Shown here one piece after another: positions 1-9,990 of a DNA stretch of 64,000 nucleotides (the first letter of the stretch is position 1; each line of letters begins with the position of its first letter). Origin of the DNA: Erythrobacter sp. 3-20A1M (GTDB lineage Bacteria; Pseudomonadota; Alphaproteobacteria; Sphingomonadales; Sphingomonadaceae). The translations under genes and the position numbers were made by a program. The stretch covers positions 434,001-498,000 of the forward strand of contig NZ_CP045200.1 of NCBI RefSeq assembly GCF_018636735.1, written 5' to 3'. The notes beneath the pieces were generated by a model that was not told where the DNA came from, did no database searches, and saw nothing but the letters and a program-made list of their open reading frames with translations.

Positions 1-138
1 TTCGAACAGCCAGTGCGCGACGCGGTGAAGACCGAGCGCGAGCACACCGGGATAGAGCAGGATTTCCCACCGCGAACGCGGCGCCGGGTCCCGTTTCTGG
101 ATCGAGTCCAGATAATCGACGAGGCCTTTGAACATCAT
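1..138 (-). CDS. Serine O-acetyltransferase (partial, N-terminus only)
   Basis: Only the first 46 codons lie in the window; the gene runs off the left edge on the minus strand. The N-terminus reads MMFKGLVDYLDSIQKRDPA, followed by a segment with LLYPGV and HRVAHWLF. This pattern (DPA-R then LYPG and HRxAHWL) is typical of the EpsC-like serine acetyltransferases, which transfer acetyl from acetyl-CoA to L-serine in the first step of cysteine synthesis. Two ATG codons in tandem (138 and 135) could start it. The catalytic hexapeptide-repeat domain is outside the window, so the call rests on the N-terminal signature alone. Confidence 0.75.
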   Translation of the reverse strand, partial: MMFKGLVDYLDSIQKRDPAPRSRWEILLYPGVLALGLHRVAHWLFE

Positions 139-166
139 CCTCTCGAATCTACCCCTCAAGCGGGGG

Positions 167-778
167 TCAAAGCAAGCGCGCCTGTTCCGGCCCCTGCACC
201 GCGTCCAGCGCATCGCGCCAGATGCCGAGCGTCGCGGGGGCCTTGCGCTCCAGTGTCAGCCGGTCGATCGTTTCGACCAGCCGCTCGATTCCGGCGAAAT
301 CGCGCGCCGTGCGCGGTACGAGGTAGGTAATCGCCCCATCCCCCAGCGCAAGGCCCAGCCGCGCGGCATGGCTTTCGATCAGCGCCCCCACCATCGCATC
401 GTCGGGCGGGCCGATCCGCAGGTGCAACGCCGCACCCAGGCGCGAAGCGAGGTCGGGCAGCGCGATGTCCCACCCCTCTCTATCCGCGACCAGCAGCAGC
501 GGCTCGCCGCTTTCCTGCGCGCGATTCCAGCGGTGGAACAGCTCCGTTTCGTCGAGCGAGGCGGCGCGGTCGATCGCCGTACCCTTGCCCGACGCGGCGA
601 ACCAGCGCGCGAACAGCGATTTGCCGGACCGCGGCGGGCCGAACAGAATGGCCGTGCCGAACGGCCAGCGCCCAGGATTCGCCAGCGCTTCGGCCACATG
701 GGCATTCGCCTCCCCCAGCACGATGCTGGCCGGATCGGTCGGGAGACCGCGAGACAGGGGAAGCGCGATTTGCGACAT
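167..778 (-). CDS. hda: HdaA/DnaA-family regulatory ATPase
   Basis: The product is 203 residues and starts MSQIALPLSRG, like Hda and DnaA domain III proteins. A Walker A motif GPPRSGKS lies at about residues 47-54. The Walker B region reads LLLVADREG and lacks the usual acidic pair, so ATPase activity may be weak. Hda proteins bind the replication clamp and stimulate ATP hydrolysis by DnaA after initiation. It lies 11 bases downstream of the DUF2066-like gene on the same strand, next to purM-purN, a neighbourhood I recall for hda in many proteobacteria. It is a short, divergent member of the family, so an exact match to Hda function is likely but not shown. Confidence 0.75.
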   Translation of the reverse strand: MSQIALPLSRGLPTDPASIVLGEANAHVAEALANPGRWPFGTAILFGPPRSGKSLFARWFAASGKGTAIDRAASLDETELFHRWNRAQESGEPLLLVADREGWDIALPDLASRLGAALHLRIGPPDDAMVGALIESHAARLGLALGDGAITYLVPRTARDFAGIERLVETIDRLTLERKAPATLGIWRDALDAVQGPEQARLL

Positions 779-789
779 GCGCCGCTCGC

Positions 790-2058
790 CTAGCGCCGGA
801 TCGAAAGCGCGCTGCCGCCCTGCGTCACGGAGAAGCCGCGCCCGGCCAGCGCCTGTGCCAGATCGTTCAGCGATCCGGCGTAGGTTACGCGCATCACGGA
901 GGTTCCGCCGATCGCGAGCGAACTCGTCGCGGCCGAACGCACGCCTGGCGTCGCATTGACCGCCGAGAGGGTGGCATCGACCGCGCCCGCATCGGGGGTG
1001 GCGAACTGGACGACATAGGTCGCCACGGTCGCGCTCTGGGTGGGGGGCAGCGTGATGGTAGGCTGATCGTCCGTCTCTGCCGCCTGCTGCGCCGCGCGGG
1101 CCGCCGCATCCGCCGCCCGGCGTTGCGCCTGCGCGGCCTCGCCCCGGTCGATCAATTGCCGGACCGCCGGGTCCATCTGGCCTCCGCCGCTGGCGAGCGT
1201 CGGATCGGGCGTCAGCCGACCGTCGGCCAGGGCGCTTTCGAAGATCTTGTCCATCCGCAGCACCGCGCGATCGAGCATCGCCGGCAGCTCGCGCGGATTG
1301 CCCGCATCCATCGTGAAGCTGGCGAGATAGGTGCTGTCGGGGCCGTAGCGCGCCGTAAACGTGCCTTTCACCGGGCCACCGGGATAGGCGTAGTCGAGCC
1401 GCGCGATGGCGACGATGACGTCGCTCGCCCCGAACTGGTCGAGGATATTGCGCCACCAGGTACGGCTGCGCCGCCCGCTCTGCCCGTAAGTGACGAGCAG
1501 CGAATCGGCACCCGAGCCCGCCGGGCGGACATAGTCCACGCGGCTCGATCCGGGCTGGTACTCCGCCCAGGCGCGCTGCCATTCGTTGCGCCGTTCATAG
1601 ACCGTCTCGGTCCCGCCGGTGAAGGTCACCGGGATCAGCAGCATCGGTGCGGAGCGGGCCGCGCGGCCCGCCGCGCCGAGATAGCTGCCCGCCCGCTGCC
1701 GGTCGAAGATGACGCCCAGGCGCGCCTTGTACCGGCGATCGCCGATCTGCTCGTCCTCGATGACGATCGCGGAAACGATACCCTGCAACTGGCTGTCGCT
1801 GAGGTTCGGACCCTCCAGCTTGGCCCATGCCTTGCGGGCCGCCTGATGCCACCCCTCCAGCCGGGCCTCCTCCGCATTCTTCGCGGTGACGTCGACATCT
1901 ATGCCCGACACGTCGATATCGTTGCTGGCCATGACCGGCGGAATTCCGCGGTCGCCATCGACCTGCGCACGCGCCCACAGCACGCCGAGCGCGACGAACG
2001 CGGCGATGGCGACGATCAGGAGCGCCGGGCGCATGGCGGGGGAGCGGAAAACGGGCAT
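790..2058 (-). CDS. DUF2066-like envelope protein
   Basis: Starting at [14 protein letters not shown], the product is 422 residues with one N-terminal hydrophobic segment ([17 protein letters not shown]) that acts as a signal peptide or membrane anchor. The body has features like DUF2066 proteins: an alternating segment with [16 protein letters not shown], then [20 protein letters not shown] low-complexity Ala/Gln linker leads to a small C-terminal alpha/beta domain ending ALSIRR. In gammaproteobacteria I recall a DUF2066 gene between purM-purN and hda; the same order here supports the assignment. It is divergent from purM. ATG codons at 2058 and 2034 both fit; an upstream extension would overlap the purM start. 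Function is unknown. Confidence 0.65.
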   Translation of the reverse strand: MPVFRSPAMRPALLIVAIAAFVALGVLWARAQVDGDRGIPPVMASNDIDVSGIDVDVTAKNAEEARLEGWHQAARKAWAKLEGPNLSDSQLQGIVSAIVIEDEQIGDRRYKARLGVIFDRQRAGSYLGAAGRAARSAPMLLIPVTFTGGTETVYERRNEWQRAWAEYQPGSSRVDYVRPAGSGADSLLVTYGQSGRRSRTWWRNILDQFGASDVIVAIARLDYAYPGGPVKGTFTARYGPDSTYLASFTMDAGNPRELPAMLDRAVLRMDKIFESALADGRLTPDPTLASGGGQMDPAVRQLIDRGEAAQAQRRAADAAARAAQQAAETDDQPTITLPPTQSATVATYVVQFATPDAGAVDATLSAVNATPGVRSAATSSLAIGGTSVMRVTYAGSLNDLAQALAGRGFSVTQGGSALSIRR

Positions 2059-2128
2059 GGGGGATAATCGCCCGCCTTTTGCCGAAAGCCCCGTGCGATT
2101 CCAAGCGCGAATGCGTAAGGCACGCAGC

Positions 2129-3226
2129 ATGAACGAAGACGAGCGGCGCTATACCTACGAACAGGCCGGGGTTTCGATCGCGGCCGGCAACCGCCTGGTG
2201 AAGGCGATCGGTCCCCTGGTGAAGGCGACGATGCGGCCCGGCGCGGATGGCGAAATCGGCGGTTTCGGTGGTTTCTTCGACCCCAAGGCGGCGGGCTATA
2301 AAGACCCGCTGCTGGTCGCCGGGAACGACGGGGTCGGCACCAAGCTGAAGCTGGCGATCGAGACCGGGCGGCACGATCATGTCGGGATCGACCTGGTCGC
2401 GATGTGCGTCAACGATCTGATCGTGCAGGGGGCGGAGCCTCTGTTCTTCCTCGACTATTTCGCCACCGGCAAGCTGGAGACCGGCATCGCGGAGCGCGTC
2501 ATCGCCGGGATCGCCGAAGGATGCCGGATGGCGGGCTGCGCCCTGATTGGTGGCGAGACCGCGGAAATGCCGGGCATGTATGCCGAAGGGGACTACGACC
2601 TCGCCGGGTTCTGCGTCGGCGCGGTAGAGCGCGGCGAGCAGTTGACGGGGGAGCGGGTGGCACCGGGGCATGTCCTGCTGGGCCTCGCGAGTTCGGGCGT
2701 GCATTCGAACGGCTTCTCGCTCGTCCGACGGCTGGCTGCGGACAAGGGTTGGCGGCTCGATCGCCCCGCCCTGTTCGATCAGGAGCGGCTGTTGGTCGAA
2801 ACGCTGCTCGAACCCACGCGAATCTATGTCGAGAGCCTGCTGCCAGTGGTGCGCAGCGGGCTGATCGACGCACTGGCGCATATCACCGGCGGCGGTCTGC
2901 TGGAGAATATTCCGCGCGTGCTGCCGGAGGGCGCGCATGCGGTGATCGACGCCGATACATGGTCGCAATCGGGGCTGATGGCGTTCCTGCAGGCGCAAGG
3001 CAATATCGAGCCGGGCGAGATGGCGCGGACCTTCAATTGCGGCATCGGCATGGTGCTGGCGGTGACGCCGGAGAATGCCGACACGGTGCGCGAGCGGCTG
3101 GAGGAGGCGGGCGAAAGCGTCCACCGGATAGGCGCGATCGAAGCGGGAACGCGCGGCTGCACCGTTCGCGGCAGTGCGGGGACCTGGTCGGGTCGTGCGG
3201 ACTGGGAAGCAACGCACAGTGCCTGA
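2129..3226 (+). CDS. purM: Phosphoribosylformylglycinamidine cyclo-ligase
   Basis: AIR synthetase closes the imidazole ring in step 5 of de novo purine synthesis, using ATP and FGAM. The 365-residue product begins [17 protein letters not shown], matching the YxxAGV start of PurM. It contains [12 protein letters not shown] (about residues 66-77) and [11 protein letters not shown] (about 142-152), the conserved ATP and substrate loops. The start at 2129 is chosen because homologues begin just before the YTYEQAG segment; longer in-frame starts run into the divergent gene. It overlaps purN by eight bases, so the pair is almost surely co-translated. Confidence 0.97.
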   Translation: MNEDERRYTYEQAGVSIAAGNRLVKAIGPLVKATMRPGADGEIGGFGGFFDPKAAGYKDPLLVAGNDGVGTKLKLAIETGRHDHVGIDLVAMCVNDLIVQGAEPLFFLDYFATGKLETGIAERVIAGIAEGCRMAGCALIGGETAEMPGMYAEGDYDLAGFCVGAVERGEQLTGERVAPGHVLLGLASSGVHSNGFSLVRRLAADKGWRLDRPALFDQERLLVETLLEPTRIYVESLLPVVRSGLIDALAHITGGGLLENIPRVLPEGAHAVIDADTWSQSGLMAFLQAQGNIEPGEMARTFNCGIGMVLAVTPENADTVRERLEEAGESVHRIGAIEAGTRGCTVRGSAGTWSGRADWEATHSA

Positions 3227-3842
3227 CGCGCCCGCCGCTGCGGCCCCGCCTTCGGTGCATCGACCCGCGCGGCTAGCGGTGCTGATCTCCGGCAGCGGCA
3301 CCAACATGGCCGCGCTGCTCTACGCCAGCCGCCTGCCGGGCACGCCCTACGAGATCGTGCTGGTCGCCAGCAACAACCCCGATGCGCCGGGCCTCGCGCT
3401 GGCCGAGGCGGAGGGAATCGCGACTTTCTCCCTCTCGCACAGGGGCATGGACCGCACGGAACACGATGCGGCAATGGATGCGGCGATCCGCAAGCACGAT
3501 GCCGATTACGTCGCGCTCGCCGGCTATATGCGCGTGCTGGGGGAAGAGATGGTCGCGTCCTGGCGGGGCCGGATGTTCAACATCCACCCCTCGTTGCTAC
3601 CGAAATACAAGGGGCTGGATACCCATGCGCGCGCGATTGCGGCGGGCGACAGCGTGGCGGGCGTCTCTGTCCACCTGGTCGACAGCGAGCTCGATGGGGG
3701 AGAGGTTTTGGGCCAGATGCAGGTCGCGGTGCTGCCCGAGGACACACCCGATACGCTGGCCCGCCGGGTGCTGTTCGCGGAGCACCAGCTTTATCCGCGC
3801 GTGGTCGCCGACTACGTCTCCGGCGGCGCCAACCCGCGGTAG
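3219..3842 (+). CDS. purN: Phosphoribosylglycinamide formyltransferase
   Basis: GAR transformylase moves a formyl group from 10-formyl-tetrahydrofolate to GAR in purine synthesis. From the GTG at 3219 the product is 207 residues. The substrate loop [13 protein letters not shown] is near the N-terminus. The catalytic Asn-His segment [14 protein letters not shown] and the conserved [14 protein letters not shown] with its Asp complete the active site. The GTG start is chosen because it overlaps the purM stop (GTGCCTGA) and follows a purine-rich GGGAAG about ten bases upstream. An earlier GTG at 3174 is possible but would extend well into purM. Confidence 0.96.
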   Translation: MPDAPAAAAPPSVHRPARLAVLISGSGTNMAALLYASRLPGTPYEIVLVASNNPDAPGLALAEAEGIATFSLSHRGMDRTEHDAAMDAAIRKHDADYVALAGYMRVLGEEMVASWRGRMFNIHPSLLPKYKGLDTHARAIAAGDSVAGVSVHLVDSELDGGEVLGQMQVAVLPEDTPDTLARRVLFAEHQLYPRVVADYVSGGANPR

Positions 3843-3874
3843 GCAGCAGGCATGCGTGCGAGCGCCCTCCGCAA

Positions 3875-4348
3875 TCAGTGAGTGCGGTGGAATACGTCGG
3901 CGTCCGTGTTGCCGGAGGGCGGCGGCGGCGAAGCGGCATCGCGCGGATCGACCATGGTCGTAAAAGCCCCCTGCCGCTGGTGGCGCATCTCTTGAATTTC
4001 CGCGACCTTGCCGCCTTCGAAAATCAGCGTCCACAACCCCTCGCCGGCGATTTCGGGCAATTCCGAATGAATTCGCCCGTGCGCCATCACCGCCCCATCG
4101 TTCACCAGCAGTTCGTCGAGCTCCAGTCGCCAGTCCGGAACGATCGCCATCAAGCGGCGAAAAGCGCGAATGATGGCTTCGCGCCCTTCGATCACGGCGA
4201 ACTGGCTGTCGATATGCACCACGTGCGGGGCCAGCAGCGCTTCGAGACTTTCGAATGCGCGCGTATTGAGCGCATTGCGGAAGGATTTCGCGCAGCGCCG
4301 GTTGCGGCGTTCCCGCAAGAAGCGGTTGAAAGTTACAGACCCACCCAC
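3875..4348 (-). CDS. SnoaL/NTF2-like domain protein
   Basis: The product is 157 residues with an NTF2-like fold signature: an N-terminal helix (FRNALNTRAFESLEALLAP), then VVHIDSQFAVIEGREAIIRAFR, and later strands GAVMAHGRIHSE and LWTLIFEGGKVAEIQEM. Such cone-shaped alpha+beta domains serve as small-molecule isomerases, hydrolases or binding proteins. The C-terminus is a Pro/Asp-rich tail without structure. It converges with purN and no neighbour hints at a substrate, so I do not assign a reaction. Confidence 0.7.
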   Translation of the reverse strand: MGGSVTFNRFLRERRNRRCAKSFRNALNTRAFESLEALLAPHVVHIDSQFAVIEGREAIIRAFRRLMAIVPDWRLELDELLVNDGAVMAHGRIHSELPEIAGEGLWTLIFEGGKVAEIQEMRHQRQGAFTTMVDPRDAASPPPPSGNTDADVFHRTH

Positions 4349-4425
4349 GCGACCAGTATATCACTGTTCGGTGGAGGGTAACAGTAAGTTATCTCAGCGA
4401 ATTATTCGCCGTTTCGTAGGCTTTG

Positions 4426-4848
4426 TCAGCCCACGATTTCGTTATCGTCGAAGAAGAAGGCGATTTCCTTCTGCGCATTCTCGTCCGAGTCGGAACCGTG
4501 GACGGTGTTCGCTTCGATCGATTCGGCGAAAGTCTTGCGGATCGTGCCTTCCTCGGCATCGGCGGGGTTGGTCGCGCCCATGATGTCGCGATTGCGCTTC
4601 ACCGCATCCTCGCCCTCGAGCACCTGCACCACCACCGGGCCGCTGGTCATGAAATCGACCAGTTCGCCGTAGAACGGGCGATCCTTGTGCACTTCGTAGA
4701 AGCCCTTCGCCTGGTCTTCGGTCATCTGGATCCGCTTGGACGCGACAACGCGCAGCCCCGCATCCTCCAGCATCTTGGTGACAGCGCCGGTCAGGTTGCG
4801 GCGAGTGGCATCGGGCTTGATGATCGAAAATGTGCGGTTGGCCGCCAT
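4426..4848 (-). CDS. ndk: Nucleoside diphosphate kinase
   Basis: Ndk transfers the gamma phosphate between nucleoside di- and triphosphates through a phospho-histidine. The 140-residue length is standard for the family. Visible motifs are [13 protein letters not shown] at the N-terminus and [14 protein letters not shown] followed by NTVHGSDS, where the His is the phosphorylated residue (about position 117). The gene appears to be monocistronic, flanked by 77 bases on the downstream side and 85 bases on the upstream side. Confidence 0.98.
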   Translation of the reverse strand: MAANRTFSIIKPDATRRNLTGAVTKMLEDAGLRVVASKRIQMTEDQAKGFYEVHKDRPFYGELVDFMTSGPVVVQVLEGEDAVKRNRDIMGATNPADAEEGTIRKTFAESIEANTVHGSDSDENAQKEIAFFFDDNEIVG

Positions 4849-4933
4849 GGGTAGTATCCTTGCAAGAGATAGTCGTAAAATTGCGCGAGCCCCTAGCCGC
4901 GCGGGGCTCTCTCGGCAACCCTTCGGAACGACG

Positions 4934-5428
4934 CTATCGTTGCAATCCGTCGCTGACGAACAGTTCGGCGCGGGTGAGATCGCCTTCCCGGCGGGCGGAC
5001 AGGGAGAAGCTGCGCCCCTTCGCCCCCTCTCCGACCAGTGTCTGTCGCCCCTCGTCGCCCAGGCTGTAGGATATGGCGAGGCCCGCCGCTTCGGCCTCCT
5101 GCCGGTAGAACCGGGCGAGTTCGGCCGGACTGTCGCCGCTTTCCAATGCGACCAGCGAACCCTTCCGGTCGGCGCGCTTCACATCGGTCGCGTGGACTAC
5201 ACGCGCGTTCGGCACGATGGTGAAGCCGAGCGGGAGACGCGGGGCGACTTGCGGACCGCTGCGCATGGTGGCGCGCCCTTCACTGGTGGGGATCTGGACC
5301 TTCACCTCGTCGCTCGCCGGATCGACGCTATGATGGGCCTCGTCGCCGCACGCGGCACACAACAGCGCCGCCAGCCCGGCAATAAGGCTCGCGAACGCGC
5401 GTGTGCCGGTCAGGCGATCCTGGCCCAT
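4934..5428 (-). CDS. Small predicted lipoprotein
   Basis: Read from MGQDRLTG the product is 164 residues. The N-terminus has a hydrophobic run ([18 protein letters not shown]) ending at a Cys followed by Gly-Asp-Glu, which suggests a lipoprotein although the lipobox CAAC is not canonical. A middle segment with [18 protein letters not shown] resembles periplasmic proteins of unknown function. It overlaps the 3' end of holC by 19 bases on the same strand, so it is probably translated from the same message. The ATG at 5428 is preferred to one at 5494 because the signal peptide then starts close to the N-terminus. Confidence 0.6.
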   Translation of the reverse strand: MGQDRLTGTRAFASLIAGLAALLCAACGDEAHHSVDPASDEVKVQIPTSEGRATMRSGPQVAPRLPLGFTIVPNARVVHATDVKRADRKGSLVALESGDSPAELARFYRQEAEAAGLAISYSLGDEGRQTLVGEGAKGRSFSLSARREGDLTRAELFVSDGLQR

Positions 5429-5844
5429 TTCCCCCCATCCTGCCGATAGAAGCTGCGTTCCAACCCGGCTTCCTTGCCCAGCGCGCTCCAGCACCCCCTG
5501 GCCGCCTCAACCGTGGTATCGTCGAAGAGCAGGAATGCGCGGGCAAAGCCCGTGGGCGCGCGCCATTTGCCGTCGGCGAAGACGACATGATCCGCGCTGT
5601 TGAGTGGCTCGCACTCGCGCGAAATCAGGATCGGCTGGCTTGCCTCGTGTCCCGCCCCGACGATACCATTGGCCAGGAATTCCTCCGGGTGGCTCGTCCA
5701 CAGCGCATCGGACAGCGCATCGCGCCGACCCTCGTCCTCGTGCACCACCAGCAGACGACTCCCCTCGTGAAGCACGCGCGGCGCGATCAGCGCCACCACC
5801 TGCTCCACCGAACTGGCGGAAAGCTGCCAGAAATCGACCTTCAT
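5410..5844 (-). CDS. holC: DNA polymerase III chi subunit
   Basis: The 144-residue product begins MKVDFWQL, the characteristic start of HolC, and contains the chi-like segments RLLVVHEDEGRRDALSDALW and HPEEFLANGI. Chi links the clamp loader to single-strand-binding protein. The gene lies 49 bases downstream of pepA; holC and pepA are adjacent in many proteobacteria, which supports the call. A longer in-frame start would extend into pepA and is rejected because homologues start at MKVDFW. Confidence 0.93.
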   Translation of the reverse strand: MKVDFWQLSASSVEQVVALIAPRVLHEGSRLLVVHEDEGRRDALSDALWTSHPEEFLANGIVGAGHEASQPILISRECEPLNSADHVVFADGKWRAPTGFARAFLLFDDTTVEAARGCWSALGKEAGLERSFYRQDGGKWARIA

Positions 5845-5893
5845 CGCGGACGGCCGCCGGAGGTCGGACCCATGGCGAGCACCCGCGCGCGGC

Positions 5894-7354
5894 TCAACTT
5901 TCCAGCGTGTCGCGCACGAAGCGATCGACCAGGCGCACGCCGTAGCCGGTCGCGCCCTTGTCCCAGGTGCGGCCCGGCTTGTCCGACCATGCCATCCCCG
6001 CGATGTCGCAATGCGCCCACGGGGTGCTGTCCAGGATGAAACGCTGCAGGAACTGGGCGGCGGTGATCGATCCTGCGACGCGCGGGCCGACATTCTTCAT
6101 GTCGGCGATCGGGCTGTCGATCAGCTTGTCGTAAGCGGGGCCGATCGGCATGCGCCACAGCTTGTCGCCCGTCTGGCGTCCGGCGCTCAGCAGATCGTCC
6201 GCCAGCGCATCGTCGTTGGAAAACAGGCCCGCCTGCTCGTGACCCAGCGCGATCAGCATCGCGCCGGTGAGCGTCGCGAAATCGACGATCCGCTGCGGCT
6301 GATAGGTCTTCTGGCACCAATGCAGCACATCGGCCAGCACCAGCCGTCCTTCGGCATCGGTGTTGATCACCTCGACCGTCTGACCCGACATGGTGGTGAC
6401 GACGTCGCCCGGCCGCTGCGCATTGCCGTCGGGCATGTTCTCGACCAGTCCGCAAATGCCGACCACATTGGCCTTCGCCCCGCGCTTCGCCAGGGCCACC
6501 ATGGAGCCCGCGACCACGGCCGCGCCGCCCATGTCCCATTTCATGTCCTCCATGCCCGCGCCCGGCTTGATCGAGATGCCGCCGCTATCGAAGGTCACGC
6601 CCTTGCCGACGAAGGCGACCGGCTTCTCGCCTTGTGCCCCGCCTGTCAGCCGCATGGCCAGAATGCGCGAGGGCTTGGCTGATCCCTGGCCGACGCCGAG
6701 CAGCGCGCCCATGCCGAGCTTCTCCATCTCCGCATCGTCGAGCACGACGATTTCCACGCCGGTCCCGTCCAGCCGTTCGCGGCACCGATCCACGAAGCTT
6801 TCGGGATAGAGGATGTTGGCCGGCTCGGTCACGAGTTCGCGCGCGAATTCCACGCCCTCGGCCACTGCCGCGGCTGTCGTCCAGGCCTCGCGCGTTCCAT
6901 CGGGCGCACCGACCACCGTGACGGTGGTAAGCGTCTTCCTTTGCTCGTCCTTCTGCGTGGTACGATATTCGTCCCAGCGCCAGGCGCGCAGCCGCAGGCC
7001 CAGCAGCACGGCGGCCGCGTGCTCGGCTGAGAGGTCCCCGGTCGACAGGTCGAGCGCGAGCGCGGTTTCGCCCGAGCACAGATATTTGGCTGCGAGCGCA
7101 GCGCCGGCCTTTTCCAGATTGGCCTCGCGCTCGTCCGCATCGGCGGCGCCCGCCCCGGCCAGCGCGACCCGCCGCACCTTGCCGTCCCGTTCGACATAGC
7201 CTTCGCTGACCTGCCCCGGCGTGCCGCGGAAACGGTTCGCCTTCGCGCCTTCGCTCAGCGTGCGCTCCAGCGTGCCGGGCAGGCTGTCGCGATCGACCAC
7301 ATGGGCGATCAGGGTGGCGTCGGTGGGAAGGGTATCGGCGAAGGTGATTTGCAT
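5894..7354 (-). CDS. pepA: Leucyl aminopeptidase (M17)
   Basis: This is a cytosolic two-metal aminopeptidase that removes N-terminal residues from peptides; PepA of some bacteria also binds DNA. The 486-residue product has the family's two diagnostic blocks: VGKGVTFDSGGISIKP in the metal-binding and catalytic region (about residues 255-270) and NTDAEGRLVLADVL (about 340-355). The N-terminal regulatory domain precedes them. The start MQITFADTL is used because codons further upstream are antisense to lptD. pepA and lptD are transcribed away from each other across a 117-base gap. Confidence 0.96.
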   Translation of the reverse strand: MQITFADTLPTDATLIAHVVDRDSLPGTLERTLSEGAKANRFRGTPGQVSEGYVERDGKVRRVALAGAGAADADEREANLEKAGAALAAKYLCSGETALALDLSTGDLSAEHAAAVLLGLRLRAWRWDEYRTTQKDEQRKTLTTVTVVGAPDGTREAWTTAAAVAEGVEFARELVTEPANILYPESFVDRCRERLDGTGVEIVVLDDAEMEKLGMGALLGVGQGSAKPSRILAMRLTGGAQGEKPVAFVGKGVTFDSGGISIKPGAGMEDMKWDMGGAAVVAGSMVALAKRGAKANVVGICGLVENMPDGNAQRPGDVVTTMSGQTVEVINTDAEGRLVLADVLHWCQKTYQPQRIVDFATLTGAMLIALGHEQAGLFSNDDALADDLLSAGRQTGDKLWRMPIGPAYDKLIDSPIADMKNVGPRVAGSITAAQFLQRFILDSTPWAHCDIAGMAWSDKPGRTWDKGATGYGVRLVDRFVRDTLES

Positions 7355-7471
7355 GAAGACTCCGGATAATCGCGTGAACGGCAGGGGCGTCGGCGCGGCG
7401 CGATACGGCGGCGGAGACAGGCCCTCAGAAGTGAGATTGCGATTAGGAGAGGCAAGTGCAATAGGCAAGCG

Positions 7472-9847
7472 ATGCGCCCCACCCCGCGTCTCGCGCCGCC
7501 CCCGATCCGTTGCCGCGCGTCCCGCCAAGGGGCGGTGACGATTGGCATGCTGGCAGGCCTGCTGGCCACGCCGGCCTTCGGGCAGAGTGGCGCGCCGCCG
7601 GGTATCGAAACCGCGCGCGAGCCGCTGCAGCTTCCCGACCTCGAAGAGAGCGACGCGCAGGATCGCGACGATGCCGGGCTCCCGGTAACCGAGGGAGCAT
7701 TGCCCGGCGAGACGGCCGGCCAACCCGCCGATCCTTCGGGCGAGCGCAAGATCGATTTCGAGGCGAATACGCTCGAATACGATTCGGACGACGGAGCCGT
7801 CACCGCCAGCGGCAACGTCATCCTGCGCAATCAAGGCCGCTCGGTCCGCGCCGACAGCGTCACCTGGAACAGGGAGAGCGGCCAGATCGTGGCGACCGGC
7901 AATGTCCGTTTCGTCGATCCGGACGGCAATCAGCTCTATACCGACCGGGTCGAGCTGACCGACGAATTCGACGTCGGTTCGCTGGAAAACCTGTTGTTGG
8001 TGCTGCGTGAGGGCGGACGACTGGCCGCCGAGCGTGGTACGCGCGAGGTCGACGGGACAGTGACGTTGACCCGCGCCGCCTATACCGCGTGCGATGTCGA
8101 AACCTCCGACGGGTGCCCGAAGCGCCCCAGCTGGCGGATCACCGCGGAACGGGTCGTCTACGATTCGCAAACGAACAGCATCCGGTTCCGCAGCGCCTAT
8201 CTGGAGCTGTTCGGGGCGAAACTGATTCCGCTGCCCGGCCTCTCGCTGCGTACGGACGGGAGCGCGACCTCCGGCTTCCTGGTACCGGACGTGCGATTCT
8301 CGCGTTCCAACGGCCTCGAACTGAGCGGAAGCTATTACTACCGTCTGGCGAACAACATGGACGCGACGGTGGGGGCCAGCGTCTATTCCAAAGTCGCGCC
8401 AATGCTATCCGGCTCGTTCCGCCATCTGACCGACGTGGGGGCGTACCAGATCACCGGATACGGCACGTACAGCAGCCGCATTTCCAATTTCACCGGCGTT
8501 CCCAACACGGAAAAGGATTTTCGCGGGTACATCTTCGCGAACGGGAAGCTGCAGTTCGACCCCAATTGGAGCCTGACGGCCTCCATTCGCCGGACCACCG
8601 ACAAGACCTTCCTGCGCCGCTACGATCTCAGCCGCGACGATCGCCTGCGCTCGCTGGTCGAGCTGGAGCGGATCGACCGCGATTCCTACCTGCTGGTCGC
8701 GGGATACGCCACCCAGACGCTGCGCTTGTTGCAGCCGCAGGGGCAGGTGCCGATCGCCTTGCCGCTGATCGATTACAGGCGGCGCCTGGCCGATCCATTG
8801 CTGGGCGGGCAGGTGGAGCTGCAGGCCAATACGCTGGCGATCCAGCGGTCGGAAGGGCAGGACACGCAACGCGCCTTCGCCAGCGCGCGCTGGGACCTGC
8901 GCAGCTACACCGGGATGGGGCAGATTGTGCAGCTGACCGCCCTCGCCCGGGCGGACGTGTATCACTCGGATCAGAACTATCTGACGGAGACCGCGATCTA
9001 TCGCGGCAATCCCGGCTGGCAGGCGCGCGGTGTCGGCACGCTGGCGGCGGACATCAAGTGGCCGTTTGTCGGGTCGCTGCTGGGCGGCACGCAGGTGCTG
9101 ACCCCGCGCGTCCAGTTCGTGGCGACGCCCGACATCCGCAACCTCGCCGTCCCGAACGAGGATTCGCGCGCGATCGACCTGGAGGATTCGAACCTCTTCT
9201 CGCTCAATCGCTTCCCCGGCTACGACCGGGTGGAGGACGGCGCGCGTATCACCTACGGCGTGGACTGGCAGCTGACGCGGCCGGACTGGCGGGTGGAGGC
9301 GACCCTGGGCCAATCCTATCGCTTCGACGCGGATCGCACGATCCTGCCCGACGGGACCGGTCTCGCCGAACAGCTGTCCGACTTCGTCGGCCGGACGCAG
9401 GTGCGGTACAAGGACTTCATCTCGTTCACCCATCGATACCGGATCGACAAGGACAATTTCGCCGTCCGGCGCAACGAGATCGACGCCACGATCGGCAACC
9501 GGCGGACCTATGCCGAGATCGGCTATCTCCGGCTCAACCGCAATATCGACCCCTCGCTAGAGGATTTGCGCGACCGGGAAGAAGCGCGGGTCGCCGCCCG
9601 GGTCGCATTCGCCCGCTACTGGTCGGTCTTCGGATCGGGCGTGATCAACCTGACCGACCGGCAGGAGGACGCGACGTTCAACTCCGACGGGTTCGATCCC
9701 ATCGTCACCCGGCTGGGCGTCGCCTATCAGGACGATTGCCTGGAGATGGGCCTGACCTGGAAGCGCAATTATCAGGATCTTGGCGATGCGCAGCGCGGCG
9801 ACACGTTCCAGGTCTATTTCCGCCTGCGCAACCTCGGCTTTCGCTAG
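7472..9847 (+). CDS. lptD: LPS-assembly outer membrane protein
   Basis: LptD forms the outer membrane barrel that inserts lipopolysaccharide into the outer leaflet with LptE. The 791-residue product has an N-terminal signal region ending near TPAFGQ, a short disordered acidic stretch, then an LptA/OstA-like beta-jellyroll domain (IDFEANTLEYDSDDGAVTA, about residues 90-200). The long C-terminal barrel domain ends in the aromatic-rich VYFRLRNLGFR. The following surA-pdxA-rsmA genes reproduce the classic lptD-surA-pdxA-rsmA order, which strengthens the call. Confidence 0.95.
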   Translation: MRPTPRLAPPPIRCRASRQGAVTIGMLAGLLATPAFGQSGAPPGIETAREPLQLPDLEESDAQDRDDAGLPVTEGALPGETAGQPADPSGERKIDFEANTLEYDSDDGAVTASGNVILRNQGRSVRADSVTWNRESGQIVATGNVRFVDPDGNQLYTDRVELTDEFDVGSLENLLLVLREGGRLAAERGTREVDGTVTLTRAAYTACDVETSDGCPKRPSWRITAERVVYDSQTNSIRFRSAYLELFGAKLIPLPGLSLRTDGSATSGFLVPDVRFSRSNGLELSGSYYYRLANNMDATVGASVYSKVAPMLSGSFRHLTDVGAYQITGYGTYSSRISNFTGVPNTEKDFRGYIFANGKLQFDPNWSLTASIRRTTDKTFLRRYDLSRDDRLRSLVELERIDRDSYLLVAGYATQTLRLLQPQGQVPIALPLIDYRRRLADPLLGGQVELQANTLAIQRSEGQDTQRAFASARWDLRSYTGMGQIVQLTALARADVYHSDQNYLTETAIYRGNPGWQARGVGTLAADIKWPFVGSLLGGTQVLTPRVQFVATPDIRNLAVPNEDSRAIDLEDSNLFSLNRFPGYDRVEDGARITYGVDWQLTRPDWRVEATLGQSYRFDADRTILPDGTGLAEQLSDFVGRTQVRYKDFISFTHRYRIDKDNFAVRRNEIDATIGNRRTYAEIGYLRLNRNIDPSLEDLRDREEARVAARVAFARYWSVFGSGVINLTDRQEDATFNSDGFDPIVTRLGVAYQDDCLEMGLTWKRNYQDLGDAQRGDTFQVYFRLRNLGFR

Positions 9848-9990
9848 GACAATAGCGGCGGATTGGCAGCGCCCGCCAAAACCGCTATCCCGCCGCGCTC
9901 ATCATGCATTCAGCCGCCGGGCGGCACACTTAGCATTCGCCAAATCTCGTGAAAGGCCCGCTTGGGCGGGTCGCCTTACAGGTAGGACAA

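Noticed and set aside
5894-8170. A minus-strand frame extending pepA by more than 270 codons upstream
   Set aside because: The extension is antisense to the lptD gene, and PepA homologues start at MQITFADTL (7354). High GC content creates long shadow frames.
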